A stretch of DNA of 64,000 nucleotides from Massariosphaeria phaeospora (Eukaryota; Ascomycota; Dothideomycetes; Pleosporales): NCBI GenBank assembly GCA_011032825.1, contig JAADJZ010000002.1, positions 1,054,001 through 1,118,000 of the forward strand, in the 5' to 3' direction. The notes under the pieces were generated by a model, which did not search any database, was not told where the DNA came from, and was given only the letters and a program-made list of their open reading frames with translations. Below are positions 51,157-62,145 of the stretch, one piece after another (within the stretch, counting starts at the first letter, position 1; the number at the start of each line of letters is the position of its first letter). Position numbers and translations under genes: made by a program.

Positions 51157-51950
51157 TGTGCGATTTCGAGCGCAAAGAAACCAATGTAAAAGAGTGGGAT
51201 GGAATGAACGAAAGGTTGAACGAAAGTAAAGAAACAGCAGAGACAGCGAATTCAGATGTGAAGGAGAGCGGGGCGGGCAATCGCCTTTGAGTTTTGGATG
51301 TGTTGAAGTTGCTTGTGGTAGTAGTGGGCTGCCTTGCATGTTTCACGATGGCGTTATTTAGATTTGAGTCCGGGCTTTGCTTCTGGAAACGGGTTGTGGC
51401 TCGCGAGGATCGGAGGTATTGAGAGTCGTGATTGGGGGATGGTGTGTGTTTCGAAACACCAACATGCTCTTTTGCAAGTAAGTAGTAAGGGACATGGAGA
51501 AAAGGTTTGTAGTTGCTGGAGTTTATACGATGTTGTGACTCTAGGCGAACAAGCAAAAAAGCAAACACAATATAGCTTGAAATCGGGAGTGATTCCTAGA
51601 TCTAAGGATTTCAAGGTGAAGGTTATGTTTTGCTCGTGAACATAGCATCGAACTCTTACCTGTGTCTCTCCACTATTCTCCTGTTAAGTCACGCCCCGAG
51701 CACGTCAAAGCTTCAATCCATCTCCTCATTTAGTAAACAGACTGTTGCAGCAAAAGATACACTTACTAGTATAATATTATTAAATTTTGCCTAAATTGGC
51801 TGGGTAAGTAGGTAGACTTCGCTCGGAATTCCTCCTTACTCACCATGTATTACAATCATCAGCCGACTCAGCCGACGCGCTGCACTCACCACACCAGCCA
51901 GTCCAGCTCAGCTCAGCTCAGTTCACTTCAGTTCAGCTCAATCCCCTCCC
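51157..51950. other. Intergenic region with a short AGCTC-type repeat
   Basis: About 800 bases upstream of the secreted-protein gene. The right end (51904-51942) is a run of CAGCTCAGCTCAGCT- and CAGTTCA-type pentamer repeats. No gene supported. Confidence 0.5.
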
Positions 51951-52724
51951 CTACCACTCGCTCCCCCCAACCGCCCCCCTAACCTCCCCCTTCGCCCTCC
52001 TAACCCCCTCCTCCACCCACACCCACGCCCTCTCCACTCCCCCCAACCTCTCCACGCCCCTCCTCAACACCTCCATCTCCTCATTCACCAGCTCCGCCCT
52101 CCTGACGCGCTCCATGCGAACCGCGATCCACACCCCATACACCTCCTGCCTGAGCTCGGCGGCCAGCACACCGCGATGCATGCTCCGCGCCAGCAACCCC
52201 AGCACCTCGCGCTCCACGCGCTCCAGCTCGCGGACGCCGCGCCCCGCGCGCACAACGTGCGTCATCGCCGCGCGCCACCCGGACCAGGCGTCGGCGAGGG
52301 CGGCGTCGTGCTGTTTGGTGGCGGAGACGGTGGCGAGGGTTAGGGAGGCGAGGGCGCGTTTTGTGTTGTGGGCGGCGGGGCTCGTAGACGTTGCCGTAGT
52401 CGTAGCCGTAGCCGTAGTCGTATATGTGGATGTGGACGTTGACGTTGATGCAGAAGCGGATGCTTGCAGTCTTGTTTTCCGCGCGAGGGCCTCGGCGCGC
52501 ACGCGGATTTCAGTGAGGCTTTGCAGCGCGGCGTCGCTGGACTGCAGCGCTTCGTGCAGGATGGCGAGGGCGGCGGCGGAGAGGGTGGAGGCGGTGGCGA
52601 GGGAGGCGCGGGCGGTGGCGGCGCTGGTGCGGTGGTTGTTGAGGGAGCGGAGGAGTGGGATTGTGGGTGATGGAGGCGGGGACGGCATGGTCATGGTCAT
52701 GGTGTTAGAGATCTCGGGGTGCAA
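51951..52724 (-). CDS. Ala/Thr-rich helical protein, unknown (257 aa)
   Basis: One frame, MHPEISNTMTMTMPSPPPSP at the start; three nearby Met codons make the exact start uncertain. Residues 30-85 and 130-250 are Ala/Arg/Glu/Val-rich helices (LASLTLATVSATKQHDAALADAWSGW), probably coiled. Between them lies a low-complexity Ser/Thr/Ala tract (STSTSTYTTTATATTTATST). High GC gives long frames on the other strand, but the heptad-like pattern and the absence of motif on the other strand favour this one. Function unknown. Confidence 0.55.
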   Translation of the reverse strand: MHPEISNTMTMTMPSPPPSPTIPLLRSLNNHRTSAATARASLATASTLSAAALAILHEALQSSDAALQSLTEIRVRAEALARKTRLQASASASTSTSTSTYTTTATATTTATSTSPAAHNTKRALASLTLATVSATKQHDAALADAWSGWRAAMTHVVRAGRGVRELERVEREVLGLLARSMHRGVLAAELRQEVYGVWIAVRMERVRRAELVNEEMEVLRRGVERLGGVERAWVWVEEGVRRAKGEVRGAVGGSEW

Positions 52725-53788
52725 AGGAGTCGGGTGGTGTGTTGCGGGAACTGAACTGGTGTATTGGGATGTTTGCCTGCGGTATGGCTGGATTTCTGCG
52801 TTTGGAGGACAGAGGCTGTGGAAAGTGTGGATTCGATTCGATTCCGGGTGCGTGCTAAGGCGGTAGACTCTTGACGCTGAACAGGTAGACCGCAGACGTG
52901 TTTATAGCCGACGCGACGCGTCGTGCACAATGGCAGTTTTTCTCATCGACATTGTTGCGCTGGCACAGGCGTGTCTGGAGGTGGAGTCCATCGAGCATTG
53001 TGATAGCGCGGAAACCGCGCCAGGCGGCAGCCGGGGAGAGGAAAAAACCACGCAGACAGGACGTCAAAAGTGAAAGCTGGCCAGTGTGATGAAAGGTGAG
53101 AAGGAATGGACTGCGGGACTGAGGTGGAACCAGTGAAATTGAAGAAAGGAAACAAAACACGCGAACCAAGGGAGGGAACACACAAACCGCACAGCTGCAC
53201 GACAATGAGATCTGGCCTCTCACTGGTATACCATTCATAGTCTCATCGCACGCACTTACGCGCACTTGCCGCAGCTGTTAACCCGTCCCTCTATTGAAAT
53301 GCACACAAGCCCATTCCATGCACTCCCAACACCAGAGACTTGACATCCAAGAAAAGTCCACAACAAATAACTCTTGAGCGAAGCCCTCCCAAGTTTACCA
53401 GGATTGGACGCCGACTAACAATGCTCGCTCGTCTGGGAATTCCTGATGTCTCCTGTGCTGCTCTACGCCGGTCCGCTGAAGGTTTCCCTCATGCCATGTA
53501 CGCTCAGAAAAACTCCCTGCCTGAAATGTTCAAAAAACACGCTTGCAAAACTCCTCCTAGATTTGAGAAAACCGGACCAAAGTCCGGCACAGGGTATCGT
53601 TCTACATCGAAAGTGGTCATGGTATCTGCGCCGAAATCCGATGGTGTGCATGTGGAGACGCTGCACGCGTGCACGGTCGATAAGCCGGGCGCTCGGTTGT
53701 GGCGTCCGGGGCCGTCCAACGGTTGAAGCCATGCTTGGGGATACCGAGTAGATAGAAACCAAAGTAAGCAATATGGCCAGTCGGATGC
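52725..53788. other. Intergenic region
   Basis: About 1.06 kb. The plus-strand frame 53340-53726 lies opposite the 3' flank of the mannosyltransferase gene and shows no motif, so I do not call it. Nothing else is supported. Confidence 0.4.
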
Positions 53789-55012
53789 TCAGCGGTGGCC
53801 AACGGGCCTCCACTCGTCTTTGTGGCCCTTCTTTCCCCAGAATTCTTCAAACCACTCGTGGCACTTTCCGCCGACCCAGCAGCCAGCCAAATGCACCGCC
53901 AGATCGCCATCGCGATAGCCCATGTTGTCGCCTCCCTGCACGTACGAGTTGAACTGGCGCTGCGGGTAGACACCCACGTGGTTGCGCACAAGCTCGTGTT
54001 CCAGCATCAAGTGCTTCACGGCATCCTGTTCGGCCCCGCCGTGGTCCTGGCCCATCAGCAGCGTGTAATCGGTCATCATTTCAAGCAGCCAGCGGGTAAA
54101 GGCCGTGCGGCGGAAAAACATGCTGCCCGTGTTGACGCTCTGGTGGTCCTGCGTGATCAGGATGTCAATGTCCTCAACACGGAAGTCCTGCGGCGTGTTG
54201 ATGCCGGTCGGATTGTCCCGGAGCTGGCCGTCGAGGATCGGCGTGTTGCGCATGAGGCCGTCCTTGATGGCGTCGGGCGAGAGGATCTTGTCGACGAGGT
54301 CGTAGTCGGGGTTCATGAGGATGATGTCGGTGTCGAGCAGCCAGATCCACTCGGCGCTGGGGTTGAGGTAGAAGGCCTCGGCGACGGCGGGGATCTTGGA
54401 CCAAGTCTGTATGGAGCTGCGCGTCAGCGAATAGTGCACAGAAAGATGCCGCGCAGCGTGGTGCTCACCCGATGGGCCTCGCCGATGTCATAGCGGCTGG
54501 TGTTGAGCCACAGGCTCCTGTAGCCGTGCCTGTCGCAGTACTTCTGGCGATCTTCCAGCACGCGCTCGAGCACGTTGGGGATGGCGGCGTTGTGGCCGCC
54601 GCCGTCGCTGGCCGTCAGGACCACGATGTCCGAGTTGCGCGGCGGCTTTGCGTATCCATTCCAGCCCTTGCCGCTCGCCGGCACCTCCCAGTTCCACTCG
54701 GGCTGGAATTTGAAGTAGCCCGGCTGCGGCGTGGTGTTGTCGACCTCGGGCGGCGCGATTGCGATAGCCTCGGCGGGGCTGTAGTTGCGGTAGTAGTCGA
54801 TGGGCACGTCGCCGAAGAACTTGAACAGGACGACCACGAAGGCGCAGGCAGCGAGGGCCAGCACTATGGCTCTGCGGGGGCGCATCAGTAGGGGCTCTCT
54901 GCTGCCGAGTGGGTGCGTGGCGCGACGCCCAACGCCAACGCCTACGCGGGCACGGGAGCGGGACGGGCGGAACAACGTACCTCCGCGGTGCTAGCTGGAG
55001 CGCCTGCATCAT
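53789..55012 (-). CDS. GT34 alpha-1,6-mannosyltransferase subunit (Mnn10/Mnn11-like), three exons
   Basis: Exons 54981-55012, 54469-54901 and 53789-54406 (introns 79 and 62 bp) give 360 residues. A type II Golgi topology is clear: a short basic cytoplasmic end (MRPRR) and one membrane anchor (AIVLALAACAFVVVLFKFFG). The GT34 domain begins DIVVLTASDGGGHN and has TWSKIPAVAEAFYLNP, then the metal-binding IWLLDTDIILMNP (DxD near residue 179), QDHQSVNTGSMFFRR, QDHGGAEQDAV, and HLAGCWVGGKCHEWFEEFW. Yeast Mnn10 and Mnn11 belong to the Golgi mannan polymerase complex that extends the N-glycan backbone. Starting ATG is the first of an ATGATG pair at 55012; the frame is open further upstream. Confidence 0.88.
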
Positions 55013-56078
55013 CTTGGTCAAGAACGAGTGATCGGACCGCACGCAGCCGTTGGGGCAGGCTCGCAGCATCGACGGGCAGCCGGAGCAGACGTAAAGAGGG
55101 AGAAAGGGCGACAGCGAGCGCGGAGGCACAGGAAACGGGCAAACAGAGAGAAATGCATCGCCGCAACGCCCCCGCCCTTGGGCCCCGAGTATGTTATAGT
55201 CGAACCGCTGGCCGCGCCGCAGCGCTGCAGCAACCAGCCATAACTTGACCGTTTGAGCTGGCTGACGCGAGGTTCGGTAAATTGCAGCTGGCGATGCACT
55301 GGTGACTGCACGCGGTCCCGATTGGCCTGGCCGTCTACTCGCACGCGCCCCACGATTGGCTCGCTCGGCAGCCGTCGTCCAGCCCTTACAGCCTGCGCCG
55401 TTCAGCTCCCGCTGGAGACTACAGAGTCACACCTGGCTGACGGCCGCGCCAGACACGAGCATCGAACTCGGTGTCGTGGCTATCTTTATCTTCGAGAGCC
55501 GGGTTTCCTCTTCCTCACGCCGCGTCGTGAGCGCCTCAGCAGACGCCAAGGCCGTGTTTTCCTTCACCCTGTTGAGCAAACTTCATCACAAAATACCACC
55601 ACGCCTGTGGGTCCCCCTACCGTACGAAATGGATTTGTCAACACCCTCCCATTGATCATCTTGGCCACCAACAAGCAACATCTACAGCGAACATTGCCTG
55701 CCGTCGCACCATCCCTGCCCGCCACTTTCGTACAACCCGAACGTTAAGAGTACGAGGACCTCAGTAAGCGTTAGTCGGCCGCGCCTGCCCTCGTCAAAGC
55801 TACCGTGAGCTCTGCCATGGGTTTCAGGTCCTGCTGCTTCGCTGGTGCCATCAGAAGAAGGCTGGCGTCAGCAATAGCACGCCTTCAGATGGCACTCCGT
55901 ACTTCACATATATTCCGTACTGCCGGGTGTGTTTGCTGTGTCTATCTCGGGCGGCCTACTAACCTGCTAAAAAGCCGCTCCCGTACGTATTTGGCTGGGT
56001 AGGCATACAGCAGTGGGTCGTAATGCTTCCGCGGGAAGTAACGTTGCACTGTGTGTTGTTCGGTGGGCGTTTAGGCGT
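55013..56078. other. Intergenic region
   Basis: About 1.07 kb of mixed composition upstream of the GT34 gene and downstream of the F-box-like gene. Plus-strand frames (55253-55747) lack motifs and are not called. Confidence 0.4.
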
Positions 56079-57672
56079 CTATACCGGCGTTGCTGGCGAA
56101 ATCGAAGGAAACTCCGCACCCAGAAACACCCCGTGCACCACCACGTCAATTTCCAAGGGCTTGAGCTCAACGCCTAGAGCGGTTGCTCTGGCCTCGACGT
56201 CCGCCCGGTTCCTCCAGCCACCAAACCTATCGCCGTCATCCGACCAAACCTGCTTTAGATTTGGCAGACACGTCTCTTTCGCTGCCACCACTTCCCCCAT
56301 CATGTACGTGCTATCATCCCTGTCAAGATTCGCGTGCACAGCTCCAAGCAGATGGAGAGACTCGAGGGACGGCGGGAACATGCTTTTGGGATGCAGCATC
56401 CTCTTCGACTCGGATCCATCATCGCTAGTCGCATAGAACCCCGCCTCGAGACCGTCCTCCTCTTCGTCGTCCGAGTCTTCTGCGTCTCCCTTGACGACGT
56501 CTCGGTAGCTGCACAGTAGAGTCTTTAGACTCGTCAATCCGCACAGAGAATGAATGGGATGTGATCCAGCTTCATTTTCATCATTTCCGACCTGTCTATC
56601 TTCATTCTCTTCAACCCGGCCATCCTCATCTGCCTCGTCCTCGACCTGTCCATGTCAATACCATCATCGTGGGTATGTCTCAGGGAGCGGGGCTTACGCG
56701 ATTAGTAAAGTCCTCATCGAACAGTATCAGCTCCTCCAACAAGTCACCACAATATCGCGACAGGGAGGCGATCATCTTCCTGGGGTTGTAGCCGGCAGCA
56801 GACACCGTTGCTCCACCGTTCTCGTACGTGAAGCTTTTCAACTGCGTCGTCTTACTCAGTATCAGATCCACAATCTCAGCATAAATCGTTGAGGACGCCA
56901 ACCTCAGCACGGTTACATTCGAGACTGAGGCTTGGGTTCGGAATTGGTTGACGCCGTCCAAGTCATTGCTGCTTATATATCCGTAAACGAGTTGCACAGA
57001 CGGAATGCAAGCGAACAGATAAACCCACTCCCACGACGCAGAACGGGCCCCATCGTAATGGTCGATGTGGACTCTAAACAGATGCTGGAATGGCAAGCTC
57101 GGCGGAGGATTGGGCAATTGATAAGCCCACACAACATATTTCAGCGCATTCAGAAGCCACCAGTGTTCCCCGTCCTGGGTGTACCAGAGTATCTGAAGTC
57201 TGGGCAGCAGAAGTAGTAGCAACGCGACAATCCACCCATCGGCGCCGGTCGCGAGCGCACGCTGGATTTCCTTCTCAGGATGATCCAAGCTCAGGAACGG
57301 CGCACCTAGAATGGCATTTCTCTGCACTGCTGCGGCCCAGCGCACAACATCCTGGGTCGCTGGCCACCTAGGGCGCAGCTGCTCTCCATTTGGGATATTC
57401 CCCCAACAGGTAGCGCGCTCGGCGTCAATTCGCGCCTGCTGGACATAGTTGGCAACCATGTAATTCTCTTCAATGGCGTCAACCAGCTCCCAGACCGTAT
57501 GGCCGTCAGTCGTCTGATATTTCGACCACAGGGCTTTGTGCTTCAGCACGAGCGGTCGGCACAGCGCCCAGTGGTCCTTCGAGGTAAGTGCGAATCTCAG
57601 ACAGTCTTCGGGGTACATCTGCGCGGTAACGCTAACTTTGAGTTCGGCGGGGAGGTCGGTGAAGTTGGCCAT
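56079..57672 (-). CDS. F-box-like protein (513 aa), two exons
   Basis: Exon 1 56698-57672 and exon 2 56079-56645, split by a 52-bp intron (GTAAGC, CAG) in phase 0. The N-terminus, FTDLPAELKVSVTAQMYPEDCLRFALTSKDHWALCRP, is an F-box-like helix bundle: LPxEL, then the P-D-x-x-x-x and S-K positions. The middle is leucine-rich without regular repeats (LLLLLLPRLQILWYTQDG). After the intron there is an acidic stretch (VEDEADEDGRVEENEDRQ) and a C-terminal part resembling leucine-rich-repeat segments (SLESLHLLGAVHANL). F-box proteins hand substrates to SCF ubiquitin ligases; many fungal ones of this type are uncharacterised. It lies outside the RING island. Confidence 0.8.
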
Positions 57673-58316
57673 GGTGGTGTGTGGTGTGTGGGTGTGTGGT
57701 TGCGTGTGGGGTTTGAGGTGGGGTGGAAAGTCGGGCGAAAGGTGCCCTAGCGCCTTCCCGCTCTAGGCAGCAACCAGTCGTCGCGACTACTAAGCAAAAC
57801 GCGACGCGACTTCACGTGCTCTGCTACTCACCTCCTGGGTAGCTTGACCTCGGTATTGTAAGTGGAGTGAGTCCACGCACACGGACAGATTTCCTCCGAG
57901 TCGCACGGCACACCGGATTATTCTAGGAAGACTGAACAGTCAAGTCGTTGAGAACGTGCGGCAAGCATGCCTACCCGATCCCGCAGCCTCTTCAACCCGG
58001 CCTTCAACGCGTATATAGTAGAATCTAACTCACTGCATCGTTTCACGCACGCAAATCAATACGTTGATCAAAAGGCTACTGGGATCCGTTAACTCGCAGC
58101 TTGGTTTTGAGATAGCCAGGCAAGATCGCATCTCAATCAATTCCCGGACGCGCGGCTTGTTTGCGTCACCATCACACAGAGCTATCTAGTAACCCGAGAA
58201 GTACTTTTGAAATATTTTCATGATAGATTAAGAGAAACCAAGTCGGATTTGCGCGCACGCTACACTTTTCTACAGTGCTCCCCCAATGTCACACCCGCTG
58301 CGTCGATGGCTTACTT
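57673..58316. other. Intergenic region
   Basis: About 640 bases upstream of the F-box-like gene, downstream of the PAN-like gene. No gene or clear signal. Confidence 0.4.
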
Positions 58317-59517
58317 CTACCGCCTATCCGGCAGCAGACTCACAGTCCTAGTCACGGTGTTCGTGGTCGTAACGCGTACGCCCGACGTCACCGTCGTGGT
58401 CCTAGTCGTACCGGCTGGGGCAGAAGTAATCAGACAAGAGCACGCAGACGTGATGCCCGAGGCGCCGAGGTCGAGCGAGATGTTGATCTGGCGCTTGCGG
58501 ACGGGGAGTTCGGACGGGCACGCTTGGTCGTAGAAGGTGTATGGCGACATGGGGTTGTACTGGGTGTTGTCGGCGCTGAAGTGGAGTGTCAGTGAGGGTT
58601 TATCGTTGGTGGAGGTGAAGGTGCTTGGGGAAGACTTACGCTGGGACGTCGAAGAGCATGCAGTTGGCTTCTCCGTAGCCGAAGCTCTTGCACTTGGTGT
58701 CGGCCTTGCAGGCAGAGCTGCAGGCAGCGAAGCTGTTCTTGGTGCCCGAGGAATCGAAGTAGTATGCCGCGGTGCTCTTCGTGTATCCAACGATACCGCA
58801 ACTTGGGCTGGCAGTAGGGGTCCTATCAAGGTTAACATGCATCCCAATATCCCCAGAGCTGCTAGGATACATACGGTGAGGCGGAAGGCTGAGTGGACGA
58901 TGGAGGTGGTCTAGGCGTGGACGATGGTGGGGCCGGTGTCGACGATGGAGGCGGTTTGGGCGTGGAGGAAGGCGGAGGTTTTGGAGTAGATGTGGGTGGC
59001 TTAACATAGTGAGTATTTCCTTCTTATAATCACTCAAAGTGTCCACTTACCCTTGGAGTGGATGTCGGTGGTCTTGGTGTGGAAGTTGGGCGGGTTGAGG
59101 GAGGATACAGTGTCGTGAAAACCGTGGTTTGCGTCGTGGTGGTTTCGCTAGTGGTAGCAGTCGAGGTCCTGATCGCGGTCCCTGACCTCAGGATGCTGCT
59201 GCAAAACAACAAAGCCTCCGAGGTATGTCCAATGAAAGCATCCAGACCACATGCACCGACTGAGAAAGAGTTAGCTGAGTCCTCATCTACGAACATACAG
59301 TACCACTCCGGAGACTCTTGGGGAAAAGGATGCCCGCCAGGCTGGGTGGACCAATCAACCACCAGTTTGGATTTCTTGCTTAGTCTTGGGGAGCAATACC
59401 GTCTGGTACGCCTACTGGATCTGCTGGCCGGCTTGTAGGACGTCGCTGTCTTGGATCAATGACACCACCCCTTGCGCTGGCCGCTAACACTGCCGCGAGA
59501 AGCAGAGATGTCTTCAT
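58317..59517 (-). CDS. Secreted protein with Pro/Thr stalk and PAN/Apple-like domain (about 319 aa)
   Basis: Exons 59416-59517, about 59051-59341, 58875-58999, 58640-58822 and 58317-58575; the last four junctions are firm and the first intron's acceptor is less certain. A signal peptide (MKTSLLLAAVLAASARG) is followed by a Cys-bearing segment (EWYCMF, GACGLDAF). A Thr/Pro-rich stalk contains repeated PPPSSTP units, likely O-mannosylated. A PAN/Apple-like module follows: SCGIVGYTKS, FAACSSACKADTKCKSFGYGEANCMLF, with the Cys spacing of that fold. Thr/Val-rich C-terminal residues end the protein. Probably a wall or secreted carbohydrate/protein-binding molecule; the ligand is unknown. Confidence 0.75.
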
Positions 59518-60447
59518 GTTGGCGGACAAAGAGTCTTGGTTGCCGACGTGACTCTCGTTAAAATGTTGAAGGTACCGACGACGGAAGCTGGGAACAGTAA
59601 CGGAGCAGATCCCTCCTTATAAGTGTCTGTTATTCGTCTGTGGCACCAGTATAGCTATTAGTAGGAAAGAAAAGCAACACGAGTTGCGACGTACAGAATT
59701 TCATTTGCGATTAGATGAAAGGCGACGGTTTGGGTGGATCAATACTTGGGTACGGTTGCGTACGGCTAGAATACGCGCGCACTAGCACTCAGACCATATT
59801 AAACCGGAGACTGCGCACACTCTCCGTCAATATCGTCCCTTTTAATCGTGTCTCTTCCCGAACGTCTGCCGAAAACGATCACATCGTGCAGTTACCGGAC
59901 CTTTGGTGGCCCCAACACCGCGGAAACACGGTAAGGGCTCGAATTAACCGTGCGAAGGGCGACTGAGAAAATATATAGGTACGTATGCAGCTATATATCC
60001 ATAGTAAAAGTAAATTAAGGGTTTTGGCTGGATGCTGCACCTACCCCTGTCTCCGCCTTCGCTAATTCGCGTGTTGATCGATAGTACGATGTGCAGTCTA
60101 AAAATATAGACAGTTCCCTTTCCCCAGGAATTGTCGTTCGGGGAAGAGAATGGTTTGTGGGCGAGACGAGGCCAGAACGCAGGATTGCCTGGTTTGCAGC
60201 AGGCGGCAGGATTTCCTGGTTCAGAGTTGTCTCGGTAGTGATCATGATATCGCGGCGACGGTGAGGCCGCGCAGGTACGGCCCTCGGCTGCGATCGTGGA
60301 AGCGCTTGCAATGACCCCGGGCATATAGGGCTTACGTCTACACCCATTCCACATGCTTGCAAACAAATTGCCGTTGCTTCCAGTAGTTGAATGCAACGGT
60401 CACCGTTGTATACGGCTCGCAATGCCGCTGAGAAAGGTGCAACACCG
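59518..60447. other. Intergenic region
   Basis: About 930 bases, A/T-rich around 59980-60020. No gene supported; the minus-strand frame 60015-60494 overlaps the methyltransferase end and is a shadow. Confidence 0.4.
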
Positions 60448-61359
60448 TTAACTATACTGTCTTCGGATCGTGAACCAGATGCGCTTGGTGTCATTGGTGT
60501 GGAACCGGAAATGATCGCCTTCCAAGTCCTGTAGATTGGCTGTTACGGCGAATGACACCCCAAGGTCGTTTCCAATCTGTGTCCACATATCTTGCACGCT
60601 CTCGACGTTGTGTCGAAACATCGTTCCGGTGGGGTTGGTTTTATGGCCATGTTCTGCGGCATTGACCGATCCGATCTGTCGTCCAAGTATCATAGAGCCT
60701 GGCCGTGGTCGAAGCAGTGATGCGACGGCTTTAGATACCGTAACCTGATCTTCGTATCCAAAGAGGTGGAAGAAGGACCCCGCATAGACCATGTCAAGTT
60801 GACCTCTCAGCGCCGTGAGAGCTGAGGTGGAATCAAATATGTCTGCAGTCAAGAACTTGGTTCCCAGCTTGTCACCGTCGCCAAAAAGCTTGTAGCCTAA
60901 CTCAATATACTCCTTCCGGAGATCGCATCCGTAGAGGTTATCCGATGGCGCTCCGTCCGCGACCAGCTGTCGAATTTCCTGACCAAAGCAGCACGCCATA
61001 TCTAGCAGCTTCTGGCCCTCGTTCAGCCGCTTCAATACCTCCGCATACTCTTTCATCTGGTTGAGGCTCAGGTCGAGGAAACGAAATTGACCAATACAGG
61101 GATACGGGAATATCTGCCATGCTGCGTCGCGTATTTCGACCACATGTTGGACGATCTTGTCCGCTGCAATGCCGCTGTAGCCTTCGAGTAGCCTGCGAGC
61201 AGCTGGGGAAATTCGATCCTCGTTTGGCCTCTCATCAAACCAGGCTGAGTTTTTATCTCGCAGGTCCATGCTACCTTCAAGTAGAGCCCCAGGTATGATT
61301 CGAAAGCTGGATACGTTTCGATGAGCTGAACGCACTGAATAAATGGGCCTGAACTTCAC
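60448..61359 (-). CDS. SAM-dependent methyltransferase (fungal secondary-metabolism type, AusD-like)
   Basis: A single exon of 303 residues. An ATG at codon 31 (MDLRDKNSAWFD) is an equally good start and gives about 273 residues, closer to relatives of this family. The SAM-binding core reads KLLDMACCFGQEIRQL (motif I, usually D-G-C-G), LYGCDLRKEYIELGY (motif II) and DMVYAGSFFHLFGYEDQ (motif III region). The order YPCIGQFRFLDLSL before motif I and RQIGSVNA after the domain is typical of the small methyltransferases of meroterpenoid and polyketide clusters. No PKS, NRPS or terpene cyclase gene lies within the window to the left; the cluster, if any, is not visible. Confidence 0.82.
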   Translation of the reverse strand: MKFRPIYSVRSAHRNVSSFRIIPGALLEGSMDLRDKNSAWFDERPNEDRISPAARRLLEGYSGIAADKIVQHVVEIRDAAWQIFPYPCIGQFRFLDLSLNQMKEYAEVLKRLNEGQKLLDMACCFGQEIRQLVADGAPSDNLYGCDLRKEYIELGYKLFGDGDKLGTKFLTADIFDSTSALTALRGQLDMVYAGSFFHLFGYEDQVTVSKAVASLLRPRPGSMILGRQIGSVNAAEHGHKTNPTGTMFRHNVESVQDMWTQIGNDLGVSFAVTANLQDLEGDHFRFHTNDTKRIWFTIRRQYS

Positions 61360-62145
61360 GATATGTGATATGTGAAGGCGGTAGGTCCGATGGAAATAGA
61401 AAAGGTGATAGTTGAGGGTGACGTTGGCTAGGAGGGGTTTTGGCGAGAACGTTTGAAAATGTCGTCATAGCCACTAAATCTCCAAAATACGCCATACGGG
61501 AGCCCCGCCCCTACTAGTTACCCCCGTGTTTCTTCCTTTGATATGATTTCGGCTCACGTACTCTTTGCTATTCGATACTCAGTTTGTAGACGCCTTTTTT
61601 GCTAGCTAGAGCTGCGGACCACTACGGCGCGATTTGCCCTGATCTGGGGCGCGAAATACCCTGATAGCACCCCAGAATTAGTGGCGCGGCACTACATATT
61701 TGGGTATTACTGCTCTAATCATGATGGGGGGCTCTGCTACAGATTTAGGGTTAAAACTAGCCCTAATACAGGTCAAAACTACCATGAATAATGTCTGGGT
61801 TTTGCCAAACATCTAGGGTGCTGGACTTGCCCTAGATCTGGACAGAACGCGCTGCAGTGACTAACAACTTGGCGAATCTCGTCAGCCCTTGGCTCGTGAG
61901 CGGAATGTCTTCGTCCGACAATTGCAAGTAAGGGTACGAGCATGCATACCAAAAGCTAGGCTGACATTGTTACTGTACTACCTCCTTGCCTCTTAACGCT
62001 TCGACTCTAGGCAGCAGCAGCAAGCCCACCATGTGTAACCTACTCGACCACGCGAACTAAATATTAAGAAGAGCGCGCGCATCGACTAATCCGCCTTTCG
62101 TGCTAATTTTTCAGAGTCGAATCCTGGACACTAGCAAACACTACC
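61360..62145. other. Intergenic region with ACCCT/GGGGC-like reiterations
   Basis: About 790 bases. Between 61620 and 61850, short related words recur: CCCTGATCTGGGGCGCGA, CCCTGATAGCACCCC, CCCTAATAC, CCCTAGATCTGG. It may be a mobile-element scar; no coding frame is supported. Confidence 0.45.

Noticed and set aside
52114..52866. 250-codon plus-strand frame opposite the Ala-rich protein
   Set aside because: Composition is Arg/Val/Ala low complexity mirroring the other strand; no start context or motif.
53340..53726. 128-codon plus-strand frame near the mannosyltransferase 3' end
   Set aside because: No motif, and it overlaps the expected 3' untranslated region of the GT34 gene.
55253..55747. 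Plus-strand frame upstream of the F-box-like gene
   Set aside because: Arg/Thr/Pro-rich without motif or splice support.
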